A DNA stretch of 64,000 bases from Moheibacter stercoris (GCF_040545805.1 NZ_JBEPMO010000006.1:62001-126000), one strand, 5' to 3'. Shown: positions 9,968 through 19,664, counted from the stretch's first letter. A program made the numbers and translations. Notes: generated by a model from the sequence alone, not told the origin.

Positions 9968-10285
9968 TTACTTAGTTGTTTTTGCTGGAGCTGCAGTAGA
10001 AGCTTTTCTACTTGATTCTTCTTTCAAAGATTGAGGAGCTATTACTTTGTTCACGTTTCTGCTAGATTCAGCTTTCTTCGCTTCTAGAGCTTTTGAATCT
10101 TCAGCTTTTTTAGATACAGCTTCTGCTTCTCTCTTTTTCAATTCTTCTTGTTTGATTGATTCTGCTTTTGTTTTAGAAGTAGTTGCATCCAAAGATGAAG
10201 CCTGAGGCTGAGCATCTACTCTCTTTTGCTGAGCAAATAAAACAGGCGCCGCAGCCAATGCCATAATTGCAATAATTTTTTTCAT
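9968..10285 (-). CDS. Small secreted Lys/Glu/Ala-rich protein
   Basis: The 105-aa product has a clear signal peptide (MKKIIAIMALAAAPVLFAQ, cleavage expected after AQ) followed by a low-complexity, highly charged Lys/Glu/Ser/Ala region (KAEDSKALEAKKAESS). No catalytic motif is present. It is probably periplasmic or exported and likely disordered or helical. Function is unknown. It sits just upstream of rnpB on the same strand order, with an AT-rich gap of about 100 bases. Confidence 0.7.
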   Translation of the reverse strand: MKKIIAIMALAAAPVLFAQQKRVDAQPQASSLDATTSKTKAESIKQEELKKREAEAVSKKAEDSKALEAKKAESSRNVNKVIAPQSLKEESSRKASTAAPAKTTK

Positions 10286-10383
10286 AATAAAAGATCTTGT
10301 TATAGTTAACTAATTTCAAATCTAATAAAATAAATGAAAAAATGAATAAAAAATTTCTCAATTAAAACCCAAAGAAAAAAAAT

Positions 10384-10690
10384 AGCAAGTCTATAAGCCG
10401 GATTCTGTACTCAATTTGCATTAAGTCTTTGTCATTTATCTAGCCTTGTTGTTACCAACAAGATCAAACTGCCTACCCCTCGGCAACGGGCGAGCAACCC
10501 TTAACTACCGATATACATGGCATTGCACCACATAGAGTTTACCTGATTTCACTACAGCCGAACTGTACATCCTTTCTGTTGCACTTGTCCTATCCGCCGA
10601 GGCGGATGACGGGCGTTACCCGCTATGCTGCTCTATGGTGTCCGGACTTTCCTCCTCCCGCCGAAACGGAAAGCGACAAAGCGACTTGCT
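10384..10690 (-). ncRNA. rnpB: RNase P RNA
   Basis: The - strand shows the conserved RNase P RNA signatures: GAAAGTCCGGACACC near the 5' end (about 10639-10653), an AGGGGTAGGC core segment, and the terminal GAATCCGGCTTAT. The 5' AGCAAGTC (10683-10690) pairs with the 3' GACTTGCT (10384-10391) to form P1, which sets the ends and gives about 307 nt. A run of T follows the 3' end on the - strand and can serve as terminator. It is the catalytic subunit that removes tRNA 5' leaders. The gene starts about 10 bases after the metX stop codon on the same strand. Confidence 0.93.
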
Positions 10691-10699
10691 GGTGCAAAT

Positions 10700-11731
10700 T
10701 TACGCAAATACTTTCTTCTCTTGAATCCAGTTCAATAATATATTTCCTATTTTTTCCGATTCAATTAAAAATCCATCGTGTCCATAAGAGGAATCAATTT
10801 CGTAATAAACGGAATTGGATAGATGTTCGGCTAAAAATTTTTGTTCGGCAGGCGGACATAATATATCGGATGAAATGCCCATAATTAATGTTTCTTGCGA
10901 AATTTCCTCAAGAATTTCTTGAACAGAATTTGCTCTTCCTCTTGCCAATTGATGCGTATCCATCAATTCGGTTAATTTATAATAGGTCAATGCATCAAAT
11001 CGGTCGGCTAATTTCTGACCTTGGTACTGAATATAGGTCGAAGCGCGATGATTTTGAATGATTTCCAAATCAGTATCAGATTGCAATTCTTTGAATAAGG
11101 CATAATTTCGATAGGTCAACATCCCAATTCCACGTGCGGCTTTCAATCCAGCGTCACCTATTCCAATTTCTCCTTTGTCCCAATTTGGATCAGCCGAAAT
11201 AGCCATTCGTTGCGCCGTATGAATTGCTTTTCCCCAAGCACTTTCTTCTGCCGAAGTAGCAATCAAAAACATATTTTGGATAGCTTCGGATTCCATTACA
11301 GCCCATTCCAAGACTTGATAGCCACCCATACTTCCTCCCATCAACAATTGAATCTTTTCAATTCCCAAATGGGCTTTCAAAAGTTGATGTGCTTTGACCA
11401 AATCCCGAATCGTTACCCAAGGAAAATCTTTTCCATATTTTCCTTGGGTATTCGGATTCATACTAGTCGGTCCCGTAGAACCATAACAACTTCCCAAAAT
11501 ATTGGCGCAAACCACGAAATATCGGTCGGTATCGATGACTTTCCCCGAACCTACCAAGCCATCCCACCAATCTGCAGCATCAGAGGAAGCCGTCAAGGCG
11601 TGGCAAATCCAAACCACATTTGTTTTCGTGGAATTTAATTCACCATAGGTATGATAAGCAATTTCGATTTCGGGCAAAATTGCACCCTTTTCCAAAAGAA
11701 ATGAGTTTTTATGAGTATATAATTTTTTCAT
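10700..11731 (-). CDS. metX: Homoserine O-acetyltransferase
   Basis: The 343-aa alpha/beta hydrolase-fold enzyme has the nucleophile elbow GGSMGG (Ser134) and the C-terminal catalytic His in YGHDGFLIE. GSCYGSTGPTS and WWDGLVG are typical MetX signatures. It transfers acetyl from acetyl-CoA to homoserine in methionine synthesis. The partner sulfhydrylase metZ lies just across the divergent osmC gene, so the pathway genes are clustered. Length fits the family (about 330-380). Confidence 0.93.
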   Translation of the reverse strand: MKKLYTHKNSFLLEKGAILPEIEIAYHTYGELNSTKTNVVWICHALTASSDAADWWDGLVGSGKVIDTDRYFVVCANILGSCYGSTGPTSMNPNTQGKYGKDFPWVTIRDLVKAHQLLKAHLGIEKIQLLMGGSMGGYQVLEWAVMESEAIQNMFLIATSAEESAWGKAIHTAQRMAISADPNWDKGEIGIGDAGLKAARGIGMLTYRNYALFKELQSDTDLEIIQNHRASTYIQYQGQKLADRFDALTYYKLTELMDTHQLARGRANSVQEILEEISQETLIMGISSDILCPPAEQKFLAEHLSNSVYYEIDSSYGHDGFLIESEKIGNILLNWIQEKKVFA

Positions 11732-11787
11732 TTTGTGTGTTAATCAAATCTAGGTTTCGACAAAATTTTCTCCTCCTAGAATTCGTA

Positions 11788-11795
11788 CAAATATA
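11788..11795 (-). promoter_or_regulatory. -7 element TATATTTG for metX
   Basis: On the - strand this is a perfect TAnnTTTG, leaving a leader of about 50 bases before the metX ATG. In the leader, TCTAGG and CCTAGA (11749-11780 on the + strand) can form a 6-bp stem with a 20-base loop, whose meaning is unknown. Confidence 0.5.
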
Positions 11796-11837
11796 CTGGG
11801 AAACCTTAAATTGCAAGGAATTAGAAACACACAAAAA

Positions 11838-12275
11838 ATGGTAGAAATAATAGTCAATTATCACCACGCAAGTGATACCTATATAGCCGAAGATGCTCAC
11901 GGAAATCAAATTACGTTTAAATCAGATCGCGAAGCGAATGATGCAATTCCTGTATCGCAAAATCGCACTATTGGTCCAATGTTGAGTCTTTTAATGGCTT
12001 GTGGAGCTTGTAGTGCAATCGATATTGTAATGATTTTAGGAAAACAGCGTCAAGAATTTTCAGAATTAAAAGTCATCGTTTCGGGCGAAAGAGAACAAGA
12101 TGTTACACCCGCGTTGTGGAAAAAAGTTCGAATCGATTACCATTTAAAAGGTGATTTAGATGAAACCAAAGCGCATCGAGCTGCAGAATTATCGGTTGAC
12201 AAATATTGTTCTGTTTTGGAAACCCTTCGTAGAGCAGGCGCAGAAGTGAGTTATAGTGTTTCATTGAACGATTAA
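11838..12275 (+). CDS. OsmC-family peroxiredoxin-like protein
   Basis: The 145-aa product MVEIIVNYHHASDTY has the OsmC fold layout with the two expected cysteines, one in MACGACSAIDIV (about residues 54-57) and one in DKYCSVLETL. The family reduces organic hydroperoxides through a Cys pair. I chose the ATG at 11838; the in-frame TTG at 11811 would only add nine unconserved residues. It ends 3 bases before metZ, so the two are probably co-transcribed, coupling redox defence with sulfur amino-acid synthesis. Confidence 0.85.
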   Translation: MVEIIVNYHHASDTYIAEDAHGNQITFKSDREANDAIPVSQNRTIGPMLSLLMACGACSAIDIVMILGKQRQEFSELKVIVSGEREQDVTPALWKKVRIDYHLKGDLDETKAHRAAELSVDKYCSVLETLRRAGAEVSYSVSLND

Positions 12276-12278
12276 CCA

Positions 12279-13439
12279 ATGGACAAAATAACTCAAGCCA
12301 TCCGTACCCAATTAGGTCCAACTTCCGAAAAGGAACATTCCAATCCGATTTTTCTAACGAGTAGTTTCACCTACGAAAATGCGGAAGAAATGCGAGCTGT
12401 TTTTGCCGACGAAATCGATGCGAATATTTACAGTCGATTCATCAATCCGAACACCAAAGAACTCCAAGATAAAATGACGATTTTGGAAGGAACCGAATCC
12501 GCTTATGCAGTTGCATCGGGAATGGCCGCGATGTTTGCGACGTTTATGTCGCTTTTGAAACAAGGAGACTCTATCTTAAGTTGCAATGCGATTTTTGGAA
12601 GTACGCATACCGTTTTCACGAAATATTTACCGAAATATGGAATTTCCCACAAATATGTTCCAGTCAACGCGACCGCTGAAGAATGGGAAAATGCGATAGA
12701 TGAAACCACGAAAATGATTTTCTTAGAAACACCAACCAATCCAGGATTAGATATCATCGATTTGGAAATGGTTGGAGAAATTGCCAAAAAACATAACCTC
12801 ATTTTTGTGGTCGATAATTGTTTTGCAACACCGATCATTCAAACACCTAAAGAATTTGGAGCAGATATCATCGTGCATTCCGGAACGAAATGGATTGATG
12901 GTCAAGGTCGCGTTTTGGGCGGAATTATTTGTGGAAAAAAGGATTTGATTCACGAAATCTATTTGTTCAGCCGAAGTACTGGTCCTGCCCTTTCCCCTTT
13001 TAATGCGTGGATTTTGAGCAAAAGTTTGGAAACTTTGGACGTGCGAATGGAAAGACACGCATCCAATGCGAAATTCTTAGCGGAAAAATTGGAAAATCAT
13101 CCAGCAATTGATTGGTTGAAATATCCGGAACTGCCCTCCCATCCGCAATATGAAATTGCGAAAAAGCAAATGAAAAATGGTGGTGGATTAGTAGTTTTCA
13201 ACTTAAAAGGAGGATTGGAAGCAGGAAGAAAATTCTTGGACAAATTGCAGATTTTATCCTTGACTGCGAATTTGGGCGATACACGAAGCATTGCTTCGCA
13301 TCCTGCGAGTACGACCCACGCCAAACTAACCGAAGAAGAACGAATGAAAGTAGGAATTACACCTGGATTGATACGAATTTCGGTGGGATTGGAACATCGG
13401 GAGGATATTTTGAAGGATATTTTGCAGGCTTTGAATTAA
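12279..13439 (+). CDS. metZ: O-acetylhomoserine/O-succinylhomoserine sulfhydrylase
   Basis: The 386-aa Cys/Met-metabolism PLP enzyme has the PLP lysine Lys204 in HSGTKWIDGQGR, the FVVDNCFATP aspartate that contacts the pyridine nitrogen, and the C-terminal LGDTRSIASHPASTTH signature. It makes homocysteine from an activated homoserine and sulfide. Since the nearby activating enzyme is the acetyltransferase MetX, O-acetylhomoserine is the likely substrate. It follows the OsmC gene by 3 bases and is followed by a strong hairpin terminator. Confidence 0.9.
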   Translation: MDKITQAIRTQLGPTSEKEHSNPIFLTSSFTYENAEEMRAVFADEIDANIYSRFINPNTKELQDKMTILEGTESAYAVASGMAAMFATFMSLLKQGDSILSCNAIFGSTHTVFTKYLPKYGISHKYVPVNATAEEWENAIDETTKMIFLETPTNPGLDIIDLEMVGEIAKKHNLIFVVDNCFATPIIQTPKEFGADIIVHSGTKWIDGQGRVLGGIICGKKDLIHEIYLFSRSTGPALSPFNAWILSKSLETLDVRMERHASNAKFLAEKLENHPAIDWLKYPELPSHPQYEIAKKQMKNGGGLVVFNLKGGLEAGRKFLDKLQILSLTANLGDTRSIASHPASTTHAKLTEEERMKVGITPGLIRISVGLEHREDILKDILQALN

Positions 13440-13484
13440 GTATTAAGACGTAAGTATTAAGTATTAAGATATTTATTTTTATTA

Positions 13485-13518
13485 AACCACATAGGTTTTG
13501 AAAACCTGTGTGGTTTTT
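13485..13518 (+). terminator. Terminator after metZ
   Basis: AAACCACATAGGTTTT and GAAAACCTGTGTGGTTT form a long near-perfect stem followed by T's. Just before it, the tetramer-rich string TAAGTATTAAG is repeated. Confidence 0.75.
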
Positions 13519-13535
13519 TAATTCTTGGAAATAAT

Positions 13536-13720
13536 TTTCACGAAACGTTCCTATGGAACGAAATCTATGTTTTATCTATTTTATTTACCGACCAATCGTT
13601 CCTACGGAACGGTAAATGGTATGACCATTATTGATTTATTGAATTTATCCCGTAGGGATATTTCGTAGGTAGAATCAAGTTGACGATAATCGTTAAATCC
13701 CGTAGGAACGATTCGTGAAA
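13536..13720. repeat. MITE/REP-like palindromic element with terminal inverted repeats
   Basis: The 185-bp noncoding element is bounded by inverted repeats: TTTCACGAAACGTTCCTATGG on the left (13536-13556) and the complement of that with two mismatches on the right (13699-13720). Inside are a perfect 15-bp palindrome CGTTCCTACGGAACG (13597-13611) and ATCCCGTAGGGAT (13647-13659). A solitary diverged half copy is at 24757-24777. It fills most of the 317-base gap between metZ and the lipoprotein gene. A REP-type transposase is encoded 5.5 kb away. Confidence 0.75.
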
Positions 13721-13756
13721 TACCTAATTTAATTAGTTTTATGTTTTAAGAATTAA

Positions 13757-14167
13757 TTATTCTTCAGAAGATAGTTTTTTGAATTTGGATTCATACTTAA
13801 GTAGGTATTCCTTTGGGAAATAAATCCAACCAGAAGCATATTCACATTCTAAATTAATTTCAATTTCATTTAGGGTTCTATACTCATCTGCAAAAACTAA
13901 CTTATGCGTGTAACCACAAGGCATAATATCACTTCTTTTATTCAATTTCCACTGATTTTTCATTTTATTTAAAACTTTCAAATCATCCGTATAAAAATTC
14001 CCTTCAAAATATTTCTCATTGGCACCTTCCATAATTGAAAATACCATCAACTTTCGACCTTCTTTTAATTCTTTTTTTGGAAAAAATTGATATTCTGTGT
14101 CCAAATTTTCTCTACAACTGAATAAATTAAAGAATATCAAAATAACTATCAACAACTTGAATTTCAT
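13757..14167 (-). CDS. Small lipoprotein downstream of the AAA+ ATPase
   Basis: The 136-aa product has an N-terminal hydrophobic stretch ending in the lipobox LFSC (Cys18), so it should be lipidated. The rest (YQFFPKKELKEGRKLM, PCGYTHKLVFADEY, GWIYFPKEYLLKY) is soluble, with two further cysteines. The family is not recognised. The start is only 4 bases after the ATPase stop codon, so the two are almost certainly co-transcribed, tying this lipoprotein to the PspA/flotillin/ATPase operon. Confidence 0.75.
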   Translation of the reverse strand: MKFKLLIVILIFFNLFSCRENLDTEYQFFPKKELKEGRKLMVFSIMEGANEKYFEGNFYTDDLKVLNKMKNQWKLNKRSDIMPCGYTHKLVFADEYRTLNEIEINLECEYASGWIYFPKEYLLKYESKFKKLSSEE

Positions 14168-14171
14168 TATT

Positions 14172-17100
14172 TTATTTCCCTTTTATGGCTTTGATGATTC
14201 CTTCGAGGTTTTCGTTGAATTCCATCAGCTGACCAAAGACTTTATCGTCTTTTGCCAATCCGCCGTGTTTGTTGTTTTTCTTGAAAATCTCTTTGATTTC
14301 TTCCCAACGTTTTTGTTCGGATTCAGTCAATAATCCAGCGATTTCTTTGAGCTTCAACAAATTGCTTTCGGTATCGGCTGTCAAAGTTTGGGATTCACTC
14401 TCGTAATGTGCTAAGAGTAATTCATCGATTTCCTTTTCGTTCATCATTGGAACAACTTGCGTCACCAATTTGCTCATATTTCGATAAGAACCTTGCATTT
14501 TGAACGGTGGTTCTGTACGATACGAATCCTGCATCGAAGCAGAAAGAATATAGTTTTGGTTGACTTTTACGACCACCGAACGGATTTTCAAAATATGTTT
14601 CAAAACCGCAATGAAATCATCAACTTCTTGTTTCAAATAATTTCCTTCCAAATCGGGTAATTGCTCGGCATTGGTTTGCACAAAATCAATTAAGGCATAA
14701 AAATCTTTGAAAGATTTGCTGGCAATTTTCTCCAAATGCGGATTTTCAATGGCGGCATTTTCAATCAAACTTAAATTGAACAAATGTTCTGTATCGCCAA
14801 TCACATCTCCCAAATTGTAGACATCGGCACGGTTGGCCAACATATCTGGAATTTGGAATTTGGAACCGCTTTCAGTATATGGGTTTCCTGCCATCACAAT
14901 GCAGAAACGCTTTCCACGAAGGTCATAGGTTTTGCTTTCGCCTTCAAAAATTCCATCAATTTTACGTTGACCGTCAGCAAGCGAAATGAATTTCTGTAAA
15001 AACTCCGAATTCAAATGCTGAATATCGTCCAAATACAACATCACATTATCGGCCATTTCAAACGCCAAATTGATTTTTTTCAATTCTTCACGTTCGCCTG
15101 AAGTTTTGGCTTCCACAGGATCAATCGACGTAATGGAATGACCAATCGTTGGTCCGTTGATTTTCACAAAATGCAAGCCCATTGTTTTGGCCAAATATTC
15201 CATCAAGGTCGTTTTCCCATAACCTGGAGGCGAAATCAAGAGCAACATTCCCATTCGGGCGGTGCGTTTATTATCTCCCGCCGCACCCAATTGCTTGGCT
15301 AAATTATTTCCAATCAATGGGAAATAAACTTCGTTGATCAATTTATTTCGAACAAAGGAAGTCAATACTTTGGGTTCAAATTCATTGATTTTCAATTCCT
15401 TTTCATAGTTTTTACTGATCTCATTTTTCAATTTTAGAAAAGAATCGAATAAAGGAACTCGAACAGTAGTAAAATGATGTAACTTATGAATGAAAGCATG
15501 GTAGTCAAGAATTAGGTTTCCGTTGTCTAAAACCGAATGGTTTCCTTTTAAGTCTTTAATTTCAAGTTGATCTTTTCCAAAAATCAGTTCGTATTCGTCT
15601 TTCGGGAAAAGCAAATGGGTCGCTGTTTCTTCTATGTATTTTCGGTATTTTTCCGCTTCAGAATGTTCGTCTAAATAAGAATTCAACCAATTCAAAATCA
15701 AATGAAATTGATCTTCTGTACTGAATTGCTCGTTAACCAAATCAGCTTGAAATTCTTTCAAAGTTTTCTTCTTTTCCAATTCACGAAGGAATTCTTGTTT
15801 CAAATGATCGGCTGATTCGCTGAAAGCAAATTTTCCGTATAGGGTAAGCGTTTTGAACAAATAAGTAGCGATTTCTTTTGAATCAATTCCAACTGTATCC
15901 AAAGAAGTTTCCCAACTTTGGAATTCGTCTGCGATTTGATCCAATAAGTTTTGATAGCGATTTGATTTTGGAAATGATTTTAAAACCAAATTCGTGGAAT
16001 GCATCAAGGCTTGTAGTTTCGTGCGTTTCTCATCGGACAAAGAATGCCAGAAAATTTGAGCAACCGCACGTAAATGCGCATCGTATCGCAACAAATCCAG
16101 TTTTTCATCCATCGAATGAATGGCTTCATAAATCTTCAACGCATCAAAATTGTGCACACCTTTTACATAATTCTCCGAATAATTTTGCTCAATGGTTTGA
16201 TTGATGAATTGTTCCGCATTGAAATCGGATTTTCCTTTTGATTCTAGGAAAGTTTTATAGGTTAAAAATTCGGCTCGATAGACATCTTTTGTTTCGGAAA
16301 TTACTTCCTGATCCCAAATATCTTTGAAATTTTCGAGTTCGGAATTTTTGACTTTTTGGTAAAAATTTGTTCCCGTTAAATGGAAAAACATTTCGCCATT
16401 TCGGTTGATCAACGTCAAGCTTAATGACTGATTGTTAACCGCGAATTTATGCTTCCCAAGTGCGATGATATTTTGTCCGTCAACGTATAATTCGGTTTTA
16501 TCACGAAGAATTCGCAAAGCATCTTCTTGGGATTTTTTGAGTAAGTTTTCTAAATTTTCCGCTTTGGAAACGTCTTGAAGATTTTTCAAATCGGCAATCA
16601 ATTGACGAATTTTATCGACCATCAAATCGGAAGCGAAAAAGCTTAAAATATCTTCACGTGAACCAAAAGTTTTGGATTTGTTTTCGATGTTTTTCAAAAC
16701 GCGTAATCCAATTTGCTCCAAAGAAGAAGTTCGTTTGTTGATTTGCTCAACGATTTGTTCTCGCCGCGAATTGAATGCCTTGATGACCTCATCGCGTTTG
16801 TCGGCAATTTTCAAAGCAAAATCATCGAATTCGGAAAATTTACTTTCCAATTCTTCTAATTGAACAACTATTTTGGTGTAATATTCGTCCACCTTTTCTG
16901 CTGTAGTCGAAAGTTCCAAAAAGTTCGTCACCGATTGCTCCAACAAAGTCATTTGCGCACCAAACTCCGCAATGGCTTCGCTACTTTTAAGGGAATTCAA
17001 TTTGCGGGTTAATTGCGCACGAACTTCATTTAGCGAAGCAAAAATCAAAGATATTTTCTCAATGATTTTTGTCGTTTGCGTCGCATCTTCAATTTTTAAA

Positions 17101-19004
17101 CTGTTCAGAATGTCAATCAATAATTCCAATTCGGTAGAAATAGACGTATTGATTTCTTCCACCGCTTTGGCATCAAAAACTTTGGTGATTTCTTCGACTT
17201 TCTGCTTTTGTTCAATTACTTTCTGTTCGTATGGCAATAAAGCTTCGTCACGTAAAAGGAATTCAATGGTTTTTTCCGATAAATCTTCCGATTTCTCATT
17301 CAAATCGGCTAATAACTCATCTACTTTTTCACTATTCATATAGCGAACATTTTTCAAATCGATGAATTCACCTTGCAACCTACGTGCACTGGCCAATTGA
17401 TTGACCAATTGATCCAAAGTCTCAATAATTGTGCTGTTGAGTTCAAATGTTAGATCTTCCAATTTCTTTTCTGAAACCTCCAAAAGTTCGGTTGCGTGTT
17501 TGCGTTGCGCCTGAACTTTGACAAATTCATCAATCGCCGTATTGGCAATTTCTTTGATTTGCGCCAAAGGTTCGCCTAAATTATTCAGCGAATCATCCTT
17601 GATCCAGAAATAGGAATCCACCAAAGACCCCGATTTTTTGAGGATATCTTCGTACAATCCTTCGTAACTATCTTCTTTGTTGATGAGCAAAACGACCTCT
17701 TGCGCCTCGGCCATCGCTTGTACAATTTGCTTGTTTCCTACTTTGTATAATGGATCATCTTTTCGCGATTCATTCTCTTTTAAAACTGCCATATACGGCG
17801 TTTCCCAAATTTGCACTTGGTGATGACGGGTTGCTTCTTCTTCGGTTCGGAAATAAATCAAACTTCCGTCTTTGAAAATCGTGAATCCATTGCAAATAAT
17901 CGGTGTTTCAACGGATTGCTGGATGATGTTATAGGACAATAAAACAAAGGTATTGGTTTCCTTTTGCGCAAAAACATAGAGAAAATCTTCTCCGTTTGGT
18001 GAAGCAATTTTACGCAGGAAACTTAGATTTTCTAAATCAATATCGAAAACCTTATGCGTCCCATTTTGTAGGTAATATCCGTTGTTGAAAATGATCCCTT
18101 GGTTGTCTGGCAACAAAATTGCCGAAGAATTCAAGGACGGTAAATTGATGACTTCCTTGGTTCGTTGATTGAAAATATAAGCTCGAAAATCTTCCTGATA
18201 AGGTTTAATTCGAATGGCAATCATATTGCCTAAATCGGCATAGTAATATTCGGCATCGTCCAATTGTTGGTCGACATTGCTTACTTTTTCGGAATAAATT
18301 CCTTTGCCAGAATCGGTATTGTCTTCGATTTTGAAGGTAATATCGCCGTGAAGTGCTTCAATGAAAACTTTATCTAAAATCGAAATGTGGGAAAATTTAC
18401 CCAATCGACGATCTTCTAGATTGGTTTTGTTCCAAGCGAATTCAAATTGTTCAGGTAAGCGCACTTCGTGAATGCTTCGGTCGTCCTGATAAATAAGTTT
18501 TCCATCTTTAATCAACCATTTGAAGGCTTTTAAATCGTCTGGACTTTTGCTGATTTGGAAAATCATATACAAATAATTTTCTGTCAGTCGAAATCTTGAG
18601 AAAATGGAATCTCGGTAGTATTTGTATAAGTTTTGATAGTCTGTCAGGAAATTCTCATCGTTGATTAAATCCAAAGATTGTGGAATGAACTGCGAACCAT
18701 CGAACTGATATATACTAAAAACATCCTCCAATTTGATTTCGGTTCGCAATCCGAAATGAACGTTATATCCAAATATGCATATATCGTTCAGCGCAACGAT
18801 TCCACGTGCTACACAGGTATTTTCTGTAGAGATTCGTTGATTGGATTTTAAGACGAAATTCGTGGAATTGAAAACTTCTTTTCGAGCTTCATTTAAGGAA
18901 TTCAGTCGATTGACCAATTCTTCCTTCTGGGTATGAAGTCGCTTTTTGATGATTTCGTAGGTTCCGGAATCGAGTTGTATATGTTGATTTGTGTTTTCTT
19001 GCAT
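14172..19004 (-). CDS. Large DUF3686 coiled-coil AAA+ ATPase (often labelled DNA repair ATPase)
   Basis: The 1610-aa protein has three parts. Residues about 1-470 form the beta-rich N-terminal region typical of DUF3686 proteins. Residues about 490-830 are long coiled coils (many Glu/Lys/Leu heptads). The C-terminal AAA+ module has Walker A PPGYGKTT near residue 1263, Walker B MLYLDDIQ near 1325, and MAGNPYTESG with a downstream arginine-containing LANRADVYNLGD. The database label DNA repair rests on weak similarity. Its position behind flotillin, a YqiJ-like protein and PspA suggests work on membranes, perhaps as a remodeller of PspA polymers, which is inference. A lipoprotein gene follows within 4 bases. 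Confidence 0.8.
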   Translation of the reverse strand: MQENTNQHIQLDSGTYEIIKKRLHTQKEELVNRLNSLNEARKEVFNSTNFVLKSNQRISTENTCVARGIVALNDICIFGYNVHFGLRTEIKLEDVFSIYQFDGSQFIPQSLDLINDENFLTDYQNLYKYYRDSIFSRFRLTENYLYMIFQISKSPDDLKAFKWLIKDGKLIYQDDRSIHEVRLPEQFEFAWNKTNLEDRRLGKFSHISILDKVFIEALHGDITFKIEDNTDSGKGIYSEKVSNVDQQLDDAEYYYADLGNMIAIRIKPYQEDFRAYIFNQRTKEVINLPSLNSSAILLPDNQGIIFNNGYYLQNGTHKVFDIDLENLSFLRKIASPNGEDFLYVFAQKETNTFVLLSYNIIQQSVETPIICNGFTIFKDGSLIYFRTEEEATRHHQVQIWETPYMAVLKENESRKDDPLYKVGNKQIVQAMAEAQEVVLLINKEDSYEGLYEDILKKSGSLVDSYFWIKDDSLNNLGEPLAQIKEIANTAIDEFVKVQAQRKHATELLEVSEKKLEDLTFELNSTIIETLDQLVNQLASARRLQGEFIDLKNVRYMNSEKVDELLADLNEKSEDLSEKTIEFLLRDEALLPYEQKVIEQKQKVEEITKVFDAKAVEEINTSISTELELLIDILNSLKIEDATQTTKIIEKISLIFASLNEVRAQLTRKLNSLKSSEAIAEFGAQMTLLEQSVTNFLELSTTAEKVDEYYTKIVVQLEELESKFSEFDDFALKIADKRDEVIKAFNSRREQIVEQINKRTSSLEQIGLRVLKNIENKSKTFGSREDILSFFASDLMVDKIRQLIADLKNLQDVSKAENLENLLKKSQEDALRILRDKTELYVDGQNIIALGKHKFAVNNQSLSLTLINRNGEMFFHLTGTNFYQKVKNSELENFKDIWDQEVISETKDVYRAEFLTYKTFLESKGKSDFNAEQFINQTIEQNYSENYVKGVHNFDALKIYEAIHSMDEKLDLLRYDAHLRAVAQIFWHSLSDEKRTKLQALMHSTNLVLKSFPKSNRYQNLLDQIADEFQSWETSLDTVGIDSKEIATYLFKTLTLYGKFAFSESADHLKQEFLRELEKKKTLKEFQADLVNEQFSTEDQFHLILNWLNSYLDEHSEAEKYRKYIEETATHLLFPKDEYELIFGKDQLEIKDLKGNHSVLDNGNLILDYHAFIHKLHHFTTVRVPLFDSFLKLKNEISKNYEKELKINEFEPKVLTSFVRNKLINEVYFPLIGNNLAKQLGAAGDNKRTARMGMLLLISPPGYGKTTLMEYLAKTMGLHFVKINGPTIGHSITSIDPVEAKTSGEREELKKINLAFEMADNVMLYLDDIQHLNSEFLQKFISLADGQRKIDGIFEGESKTYDLRGKRFCIVMAGNPYTESGSKFQIPDMLANRADVYNLGDVIGDTEHLFNLSLIENAAIENPHLEKIASKSFKDFYALIDFVQTNAEQLPDLEGNYLKQEVDDFIAVLKHILKIRSVVVKVNQNYILSASMQDSYRTEPPFKMQGSYRNMSKLVTQVVPMMNEKEIDELLLAHYESESQTLTADTESNLLKLKEIAGLLTESEQKRWEEIKEIFKKNNKHGGLAKDDKVFGQLMEFNENLEGIIKAIKGK

Positions 19005-19049
19005 AGTTTCTTGTTCTTCCCAATGTGATGCTTTGGGTTATTCTATGTT

Positions 19050-19165
19050 ACCCTTTCAGGGTGGTAATTATTCTAAAATCTATTGCCTAAAAGGCAAATA
19101 TATCTTTTGACCAAGGCAAAGCCTTGGTAGATGAAAAAATTCCAATGCGCCCTGAAGGGGCAGCA
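19050..19165. repeat. Cluster of short hairpins flanking the REP transposase
   Basis: Four palindromes follow each other: ACCCT-TTC-AGGGT (19050-19062), TTGCCT-AAA-AGGCAA (19083-19097), ACCAAGGC-AAA-GCCTTGGT (19110-19128) and an imperfect GCCCTGAAGGGGC (about 19149-19161). They occupy nearly all the space between the ATPase start and the transposase stop, as expected for REP sequences beside a REP-associated transposase. Confidence 0.7.
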
Positions 19166-19168
19166 TAT

Positions 19169-19621
19169 TTATTTCCACAAAAAGTCTTCATCGAAATCAA
19201 TTTGGTGCTCTTCTAAAAATTGTAGGTATTCAGATTGAAATGATTGTTTTTGATGGTGTATTTTCTGATTTTCAATGTATCTAACAACTCTATCTAAAAC
19301 TGACGGAGAAACCGAAAACCCTGCATAACCACCTTGCCAAGCAAAATTTTTATATTCAGAACCTTTGGTTTTTATCCAACGGCTACTATTTCGTTTAATT
19401 TCTTCCACAAATTTCGCCAAAGAAATATTTTTTGACATTGCCGCTAGAATGTGCAAATGATCTTTAACACCTCCAATTTTTATTGGAATAGATTGATTTT
19501 CTTTGATAATTCCACCGATATAAGCATACAAATCCTTTTCAACTTCTGGTAAAATCATCGGCTGATTGTATTTTGTATGAAATATGATATGCACATATAA
19601 TTTGGATAATGATTGTGGCAT
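19169..19621 (-). mobile_element. REP-associated Y1 transposase (IS200/IS605 TnpA family)
   Basis: The 150-aa product has the HUH metal-binding motif HLH in KDHLHILAAMS and the nucleophilic tyrosine in RYIENQKIHHQKQSF, with the FQSEYLQFLEEH ending characteristic of TnpA-REP (RAYT) proteins. Such single-strand DNA transposases are linked to short palindromic REP elements and are usually domesticated, one copy per genome. The gene and its hairpins sit inside an operon between the ATPase and flotillin genes, same strand. The ORF is intact and looks functional. Confidence 0.9.
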
Positions 19622-19664
19622 ATTTTGGGAAATTTTAATTTCAAATTCAATCTAAATCCTCCCA

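Noticed and set aside
11749..11780. Possible SAM riboswitch in the metX leader
   Set aside because: Only a 6-bp stem with a 20-base loop is seen; none of the conserved SAM-I or SAM-II core sequence is present.
13440..13756. Possible small gene in the 317-base gap after metZ
   Set aside because: The gap is filled by a terminator and the palindromic element; no credible frame is present.
15878..16204. Open frame of 108 codons on the + strand opposite the ATPase
   Set aside because: It is a shadow of the large - strand ATPase gene, with no independent signal.
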